A stretch of DNA of 64,000 nt from NCBI RefSeq assembly GCF_900289145.1, contig NZ_OKQO01000005.1, forward strand, positions 124,001 to 188,000, in the 5' to 3' direction. The notes below the pieces were generated by a model. That model was not told the DNA's origin. It did not search any database and saw only the letters and a list, made by a program, of their open reading frames with translations. Positions 60,399 to 64,000 of this stretch are shown here, piece after piece. The position numbers and the translations under genes are program-made. The DNA is from Neobittarella massiliensis (ex Bilen et al. 2018). Its GTDB lineage: Bacteria; Bacillota; Clostridia; Oscillospirales; Ruminococcaceae. Every line of letters starts with the position of its first letter. Position 1 is the stretch's first letter.

Positions 60399-60954
60399 GG
60401 GTGTTCTCCTTCTCTGTCTCTTCGGTGAGCACCTGGTCTACAGGTATGTCGTACAGGTGGGGGTGGACGGTGGCAAACAGGCAGTCGCGGTAACACAGGC
60501 CGATTTTAAAGCCAGTCCAGTTTGCCAGCAGCCGGTCGTAGTAACCTTTGCCGTAACCGGCGCGGTAGCCCTGCCGGTCAAAGGCCAGACCGGGAACCAC
60601 GATGGGGAGGTCGGTGCGCCCGCACAGCCGGGTACCGGTGGGCTCGGGCACCGAAAAGGCACCGATGCGCAGGCTGGCGGTGGACGGCGTATGTACCAGC
60701 TGCAGCTGCCGGCCCACCACCCGGGGCAGATATACCTGTTTGCCCAGGTCGATACACTGCTCGATGATCGGCAGTGTATCGATCTCGCGGGGCAGGGCGG
60801 CGTAGAGCACCACCGCCGGGGCGCCGGCAAATTGGGGCAGCTGCCAGAGCTGGGCGGTGATGTCGGCATCTTTTTGCGCTTTTTGCCGCCGGTCCAGACC
60901 GGCGCGGTACTGCTTGGCCCAGTGGCGCAGAGGGGCTTTGGGATCGGTCGTCAT
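60388..60954 (-). CDS. 5-formyltetrahydrofolate cyclo-ligase
   Basis: A 188-residue folate enzyme turning 5-formyl-THF to 5,10-methenyl-THF with ATP. Family motifs: YAALPREIDTLPII (substrate/phosphate loop), DLPIVVPGLAFDRQGYRAGYGKGYYDRLL (split: ATP-binding GYGKGYYDR). Length is normal. ATG 60954 follows GCGAGGTGATATC. It overlaps mltG; the DJ-1 gene lies 53 bp upstream. Confidence 0.94.
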   Translation of the reverse strand: MTTDPKAPLRHWAKQYRAGLDRRQKAQKDADITAQLWQLPQFAGAPAVVLYAALPREIDTLPIIEQCIDLGKQVYLPRVVGRQLQLVHTPSTASLRIGAFSVPEPTGTRLCGRTDLPIVVPGLAFDRQGYRAGYGKGYYDRLLANWTGFKIGLCYRDCLFATVHPHLYDIPVDQVLTEETEKENTHDQ

Positions 60955-61007
60955 GATATCACCTCGCGAGAAAAGGACAGCGCCGCCGAGCGGGCTGCCC
61001 CCGCTGA

Positions 61008-61553
61008 CTAGGGGCGCATGCGGATGGAATTTTTGAGCAGCTGCGCGCGGGGGGCACCCAGCAGTTTTTCGACCAGGGCCAGACCGAACTCGCAGGCCAC
61101 GCCGGCGCCGCGGGCGGTGATGATATCGCCGTCGATCTCTACCGGGGCGCCGGTGGAGACGGTGTCGCCCAGCTGGTCTTCAAAGCCGGGGAAGCAGGTG
61201 GCGCGCCGGCCGTCGAGCAGGCCTTTGTGGCCGAGGATGGAGGGGGCGGCGCAGATGGCGCCGATGGGGATGTGGTTTTCTGCGCAGTAGTCGATACAGC
61301 GCTGCACCTGGGGGCTGTGCTCCAGCCCCAGGGTGCCGGGCATACCGCCGGGCAGCACCATCATTTGCAGCCCCTCTTCTAAGACGATATCGCTGTCGGC
61401 GATGTCGCAGGCGACGGTGATGCCGTGGGCGCCGGTCACCTGACGGGAACCGACGCCGACCATCATCACTTCCAGTTCGGCCCGGCGCAAAATATCCACC
61501 GGGGCCAGACCCTCGATCTCCTCAAATCCCTGGGCAAAAAATACATAGATCAC
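61008..61553 (-). CDS. DJ-1/PfpI family protein
   Basis: A 181-residue DJ-1-type protein. Start VFFAQGFEEIEGLAPVDILR, conserved Glu near the nucleophile loop, LPGGMPGTLGLE, and the reactive Cys in IGAICAAPSILGH. Family members act as deglycases, chaperones or stress proteins; the exact role is unknown. GTG 61553 is chosen because AAAGGA lies 12 nt upstream and the protein then starts as family members do. The GTG at 61574 is inside that ribosome site. Confidence 0.9.
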   Translation of the reverse strand: MIYVFFAQGFEEIEGLAPVDILRRAELEVMMVGVGSRQVTGAHGITVACDIADSDIVLEEGLQMMVLPGGMPGTLGLEHSPQVQRCIDYCAENHIPIGAICAAPSILGHKGLLDGRRATCFPGFEDQLGDTVSTGAPVEIDGDIITARGAGVACEFGLALVEKLLGAPRAQLLKNSIRMRP

Positions 61554-61720
61554 GAGCTGAGACCATCCTTTCACCGCGGCACAGTTGCGCGCGAAATTGT
61601 AAACAAATTGTAAAATTGGGCCTTTTGTGCCCTAAAATATGACTTTGTGCAACAGCAGGCTGCGTCTTTACCGGCCGGCGAGATATGGCCCGACGGGACA
61701 GGGGCGCGATCGGGAACGCG

Positions 61721-62569
61721 TCAGTCCAACACCAGGTCGATAAAGGCGGGAGGCGCGGACGGGCCCGGCGGCGGCAGCGACATGGCCGCCGGCAGCACCT
61801 GCCCCAGACCGGCAAACAGCGGCCCCTGCGGCGGCAGCGTGAGCAGCAGCCGGGCAGTGCCCAGGAGACCGCACACCGCCCGCAGTACAGCGGCAGCGGT
61901 GGCGGTATCGGCGGCGGCCAGCTCTTTGACAAGGGCGGTGTCGCCGTCGCGGTGGACGACGCAGTGCCCGCCGTTAAAGTGGTAGACCCCGCCGCCCAGG
62001 TACGCCGCTTCGCGGCAGATGTGCCGGTAGCCCGCCGGGCTGTGGGCCATATAGCTGAGCCCGAGCCCGGCCAGCGCCTGCCGGCGGCAGGCGGCAAGCT
62101 GCGGCGGCGGCAGCGGCGAGATCACTGCGGCGGGGCCGGACAGCTCGTCGGCCGCCAGACACAGCTGCCGCCGGGCGCCGTAGGTAGCGTAGCCAAAGCG
62201 GGCGTAGTACTGAAAGAGGCTCTTTTCACCGGGGACCAGAAGGATGCCCGCGGCACCGGCCTGTGCGCTGCTCTGCCGGGCGGCTTTTAACAGCTGCCCC
62301 ATGAGCCCCCGCCCCTGACAGCTGGGCAGTGTGGCGGCGGCGTAGAGGTAGTGCCAGCTCTGCGCCTGGCCGGTATGCACCAGCTGCACCGGCAACAGGT
62401 AGAGCATGGCCACCGGCTGCCCCTCTTGCCGCCAGACCAGCGGGATACAGCTGTCAAACAGATCCTCTAAAAACAGGTCGATATAGCTGCTCTCGTCGCC
62501 GAAGCAGGCCTGCCAGATGGTTTTAAGTGCGGGCCAGTCGGCCCGGGTGGCGGTATCGATCACCGGCAT
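61721..62569 (-). CDS. GNAT-family N-acetyltransferase, two-domain
   Basis: A 282-residue protein. Residues 1-145 are a GNAT domain: DWPALKTIWQACFGDE start, acetyl-CoA loop LPSCQGRGLMGQLLKAARQS, and LFQYYARFGYATYG. The C-terminal 135 residues are unlike the Eis SCP2 domain and may be a second, degenerate GNAT-like half (FNGGHCVVHRDGDTALVKEL). Acceptor unknown. ATG 62569 overlaps the DUF2156 stop (TGATG), so the two are translated together. Confidence 0.85.
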   Translation of the reverse strand: MPVIDTATRADWPALKTIWQACFGDESSYIDLFLEDLFDSCIPLVWRQEGQPVAMLYLLPVQLVHTGQAQSWHYLYAAATLPSCQGRGLMGQLLKAARQSSAQAGAAGILLVPGEKSLFQYYARFGYATYGARRQLCLAADELSGPAAVISPLPPPQLAACRRQALAGLGLSYMAHSPAGYRHICREAAYLGGGVYHFNGGHCVVHRDGDTALVKELAAADTATAAAVLRAVCGLLGTARLLLTLPPQGPLFAGLGQVLPAAMSLPPPGPSAPPAFIDLVLD

Positions 62570-63474
62570 CAGTCCTCCAGTGTCACGGTGTATTTTTCCA
62601 GCAGCAGTTCGGGCTTGTAGGAGAGCTTGGCCTTACGCAACCCCTCCTCGCCCAGATCTTCCTCGCGGTTGATGAAGAGGAACTCGTCCTGCAGCGTTTT
62701 GGCGAACTCGCGGTTGATCATGGGATAGGCACCGCGGTAGTCGCCAAAGGCCTTTTCGACATGAGTATCGAAATAGTCTTTGCTGATGGCGTGGCCGAAG
62801 GTGAAGGCCACCACCTGGCCGTCGACCCGCAGGAGACCGCCGCGCAGGCCCAGCTGCTCGTAGTCGGCAAAGGCCTTTTTGACCGCGCAGTGCTCGATCT
62901 GCAGGCTCTCGCTGGTGCTGCAGCCGTTTTGGCGACACCACTCCTCGTTCATGGCCAGACAGTCGGGGATGTTTTGGCGGGTGATGGGCTCGTAGGACCA
63001 GTTGTAGGTCTTTTCGAAAAAGGCGATGTGGTTGCGCTTGGAGTGCATTTTTTTGCCCGGCAGCGCCGCCAGCTTTGGTGCGGAGTAGACGTAATCGAAG
63101 TAGTCGCGATTGTTTTGCAGCTGGATATCGTCGCCGAAGAGCGCCCGCAGCAGAGACGCCTGCCGCTCGCCGGCGCCGTTGATGACGAACTTTTTGCCCA
63201 GCGCCCGGCAGTCTTCGCGCAGCAGGTCAAGCACCCGGCGCAGGGCGGTGAGGTCGTCGACTGCGGGGCCGGCGGGGAAATTGTAGATGGCGCTGTCGCC
63301 GTCGATCGAGCGGGAGACGAAGAACCCCTCGGCCTGGGTGTACTCGATGCCGTAGGCGCCCCACCACATGTAGATGTTGGAAAAGGCGTACTCACAGCTG
63401 CCGAAACCGGCGGCATAGAGCAGCGGTTCGGCCCATGACTGGTCCTCGAGAGCGGGCTTTTTAAATGTCAACAT
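62569..63474 (-). CDS. DUF2156 phosphatidylglycerol lysyltransferase-domain protein
   Basis: A 301-residue protein of the DUF2156 group, related to the soluble domain of MprF and to FemX-type aminoacyl transferases (double GNAT fold). Seen: EYAFSNIYMWWGAYGIEYTQ, KKMHSKRNHIAFFEKTYNWS, and VVAFTFGHAISKDYFDTHVEKA. It lacks the MprF membrane part, so it is a soluble transferase with unknown substrate. ATG 63474 overlaps the end of the kinase gene by 7 nt. Confidence 0.9.
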   Translation of the reverse strand: MLTFKKPALEDQSWAEPLLYAAGFGSCEYAFSNIYMWWGAYGIEYTQAEGFFVSRSIDGDSAIYNFPAGPAVDDLTALRRVLDLLREDCRALGKKFVINGAGERQASLLRALFGDDIQLQNNRDYFDYVYSAPKLAALPGKKMHSKRNHIAFFEKTYNWSYEPITRQNIPDCLAMNEEWCRQNGCSTSESLQIEHCAVKKAFADYEQLGLRGGLLRVDGQVVAFTFGHAISKDYFDTHVEKAFGDYRGAYPMINREFAKTLQDEFLFINREEDLGEEGLRKAKLSYKPELLLEKYTVTLED

Positions 63475-64000
63475 ATAGAAATGATCTCCTCACATACTTT
63501 ACGGTATATCTCGCCGGCTATCTGCTCGATGGGATACGGCTCGGTGGCGCTGCTGCAGCGTATTTTGTGCCAGCCCAGCTTTTGGATGCAGAAATCTGCC
63601 GCCCGGCGGCAGTGGGTGAGATAGGCTACATCCTGTTCGTGGATATCTCTGTGGCCGCCGCCGGCGTAGCGCCGGTCCATCAGCTGCTGGGACACGGCCG
63701 GGTCCATATCGAGATACAGCACCAGGTCGGGCGCCGGGATCTGCATTTTGCAGAATTCCAGGTCGCACAGCCAGTCGAGGTAGGGCTGCCACTGGGGCGG
63801 GGGCAATTTGGCCAGCTGGTGCAGGGCGTTGGAGGTGGTGTAGCGGTCGCACAGCACCAGCCCCCCCTGCCGGTAGTGCGCCCCCCAGCTCTTGCGAAAG
63901 CTGGCAAAGCGGTCGACGGCAAAAAAGGTGGAGGCGGCATAGGCACCCACATCTTCGGGCTTTTGGCCGTAGGCGCCGGACAGATACTCCTCCAGCGCGC
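63468..64000 (-). CDS. Thymidylate kinase-like protein, 5' end outside window
   Basis: The last 177 codons of a dTMP-kinase-type enzyme; the frame is open through the right edge. AYAASTFFAVDRFAS, the LVLCDRYTTSNALHQL DRY motif, and LVLYLDMDPAVSQQLMDRR follow the family, with the LID region at GGGHRDIHEQDVAYL. The Walker A is beyond the window. It heads the tmk-like / DUF2156 / GNAT overlapping set. A second, housekeeping tmk elsewhere is likely, so its role is not certain. Confidence 0.9.
   Translation of the reverse strand, partial: ALEEYLSGAYGQKPEDVGAYAASTFFAVDRFASFRKSWGAHYRQGGLVLCDRYTTSNALHQLAKLPPPQWQPYLDWLCDLEFCKMQIPAPDLVLYLDMDPAVSQQLMDRRYAGGGHRDIHEQDVAYLTHCRRAADFCIQKLGWHKIRCSSATEPYPIEQIAGEIYRKVCEEIISIC

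Overview
The window looks like chromosome of a GC-rich, spore-forming Clostridia, most like the Oscillospiraceae/Ruminococcaceae group. The evidence is Spo0A next to the sporulation protease SpoIVB, a BclA-like collagen protein, an IspH-ribosomal protein S1 fusion, a Phe T-box leader on pheST, IreB, and strong AGGAGG ribosome sites that often serve GTG or TTG starts. It is mostly housekeeping and accessory chromosome. There is no phage, transposase, CRISPR array or rRNA.

Layout. 1-13 kb: a frameshifted methyltransferase cut by the left edge, an ABC-F ATPase divergent from a LUD protein, HD hydrolase, thioredoxin, UPF0178 protein, flavoprotein, two tandem YczE-like membrane proteins, pyrE, a metallo-hydrolase and a GNAT enzyme. 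13-21 kb: beta-CASP nuclease-like protein, tRNA-Leu(GAG), a low-GC membrane-anchored XRE regulator, an alkylation-repair pair (Ada/AraC/AlkA fusion plus Ogt), a second XRE regulator, a cupin with a Cys-rich repeat arm, and a lipase. 21-30 kb: diguanylate cyclase, threonine aldolase, SPFH protein with a ribbon-helix-helix partner, two tandem nucleoside hydrolases, TraX, and an iron-transport-like HMA protein, then about 0.8 kb without a gene. 30-38 kb: a five-gene 2-oxoacid:ferredoxin oxidoreductase operon with a P-loop ATPase, then spo0A and spoIVB, then about 1 kb without a gene. 38-46 kb: the run rpiR - HI0933-type flavoprotein - cmk - plsC - ispH/rpsA, and murC. 46-55 kb: collagen-like exosporium protein, orphan MazF, lipoprotein, second diguanylate cyclase, acpS, T-box, pheS and pheT. 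54.6-55 kb: an unassigned structured RNA region. 55-64 kb: ireB, a small conserved protein, a lipoprotein with Spo0A boxes, then leftward cell-envelope and metabolic genes (U32 protease, mltG, 5-FCL, DJ-1, GNAT, DUF2156, thymidylate kinase) running off the right edge.

The most unusual signal is just after pheT. Two 62-nt elements (52 of 62 identical) share an invariant core, can close a helix and a crossing (pseudoknot) helix, and differ in ways that keep one helix paired. A three-way-junction fold lies between them and a strong terminator follows. I do not recognise the class. Other points of interest are a Spo0A receiver lacking the usual lysine, Spo0A-box-like sites upstream of a large lipoprotein, nested operators in the SPFH promoter, a DtxR-like box upstream of the HMA gene, and a probable ATC start codon in the oxidoreductase operon.

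All calls come from reading the sequence. No database search was run, and promoter and terminator calls are by inspection only.
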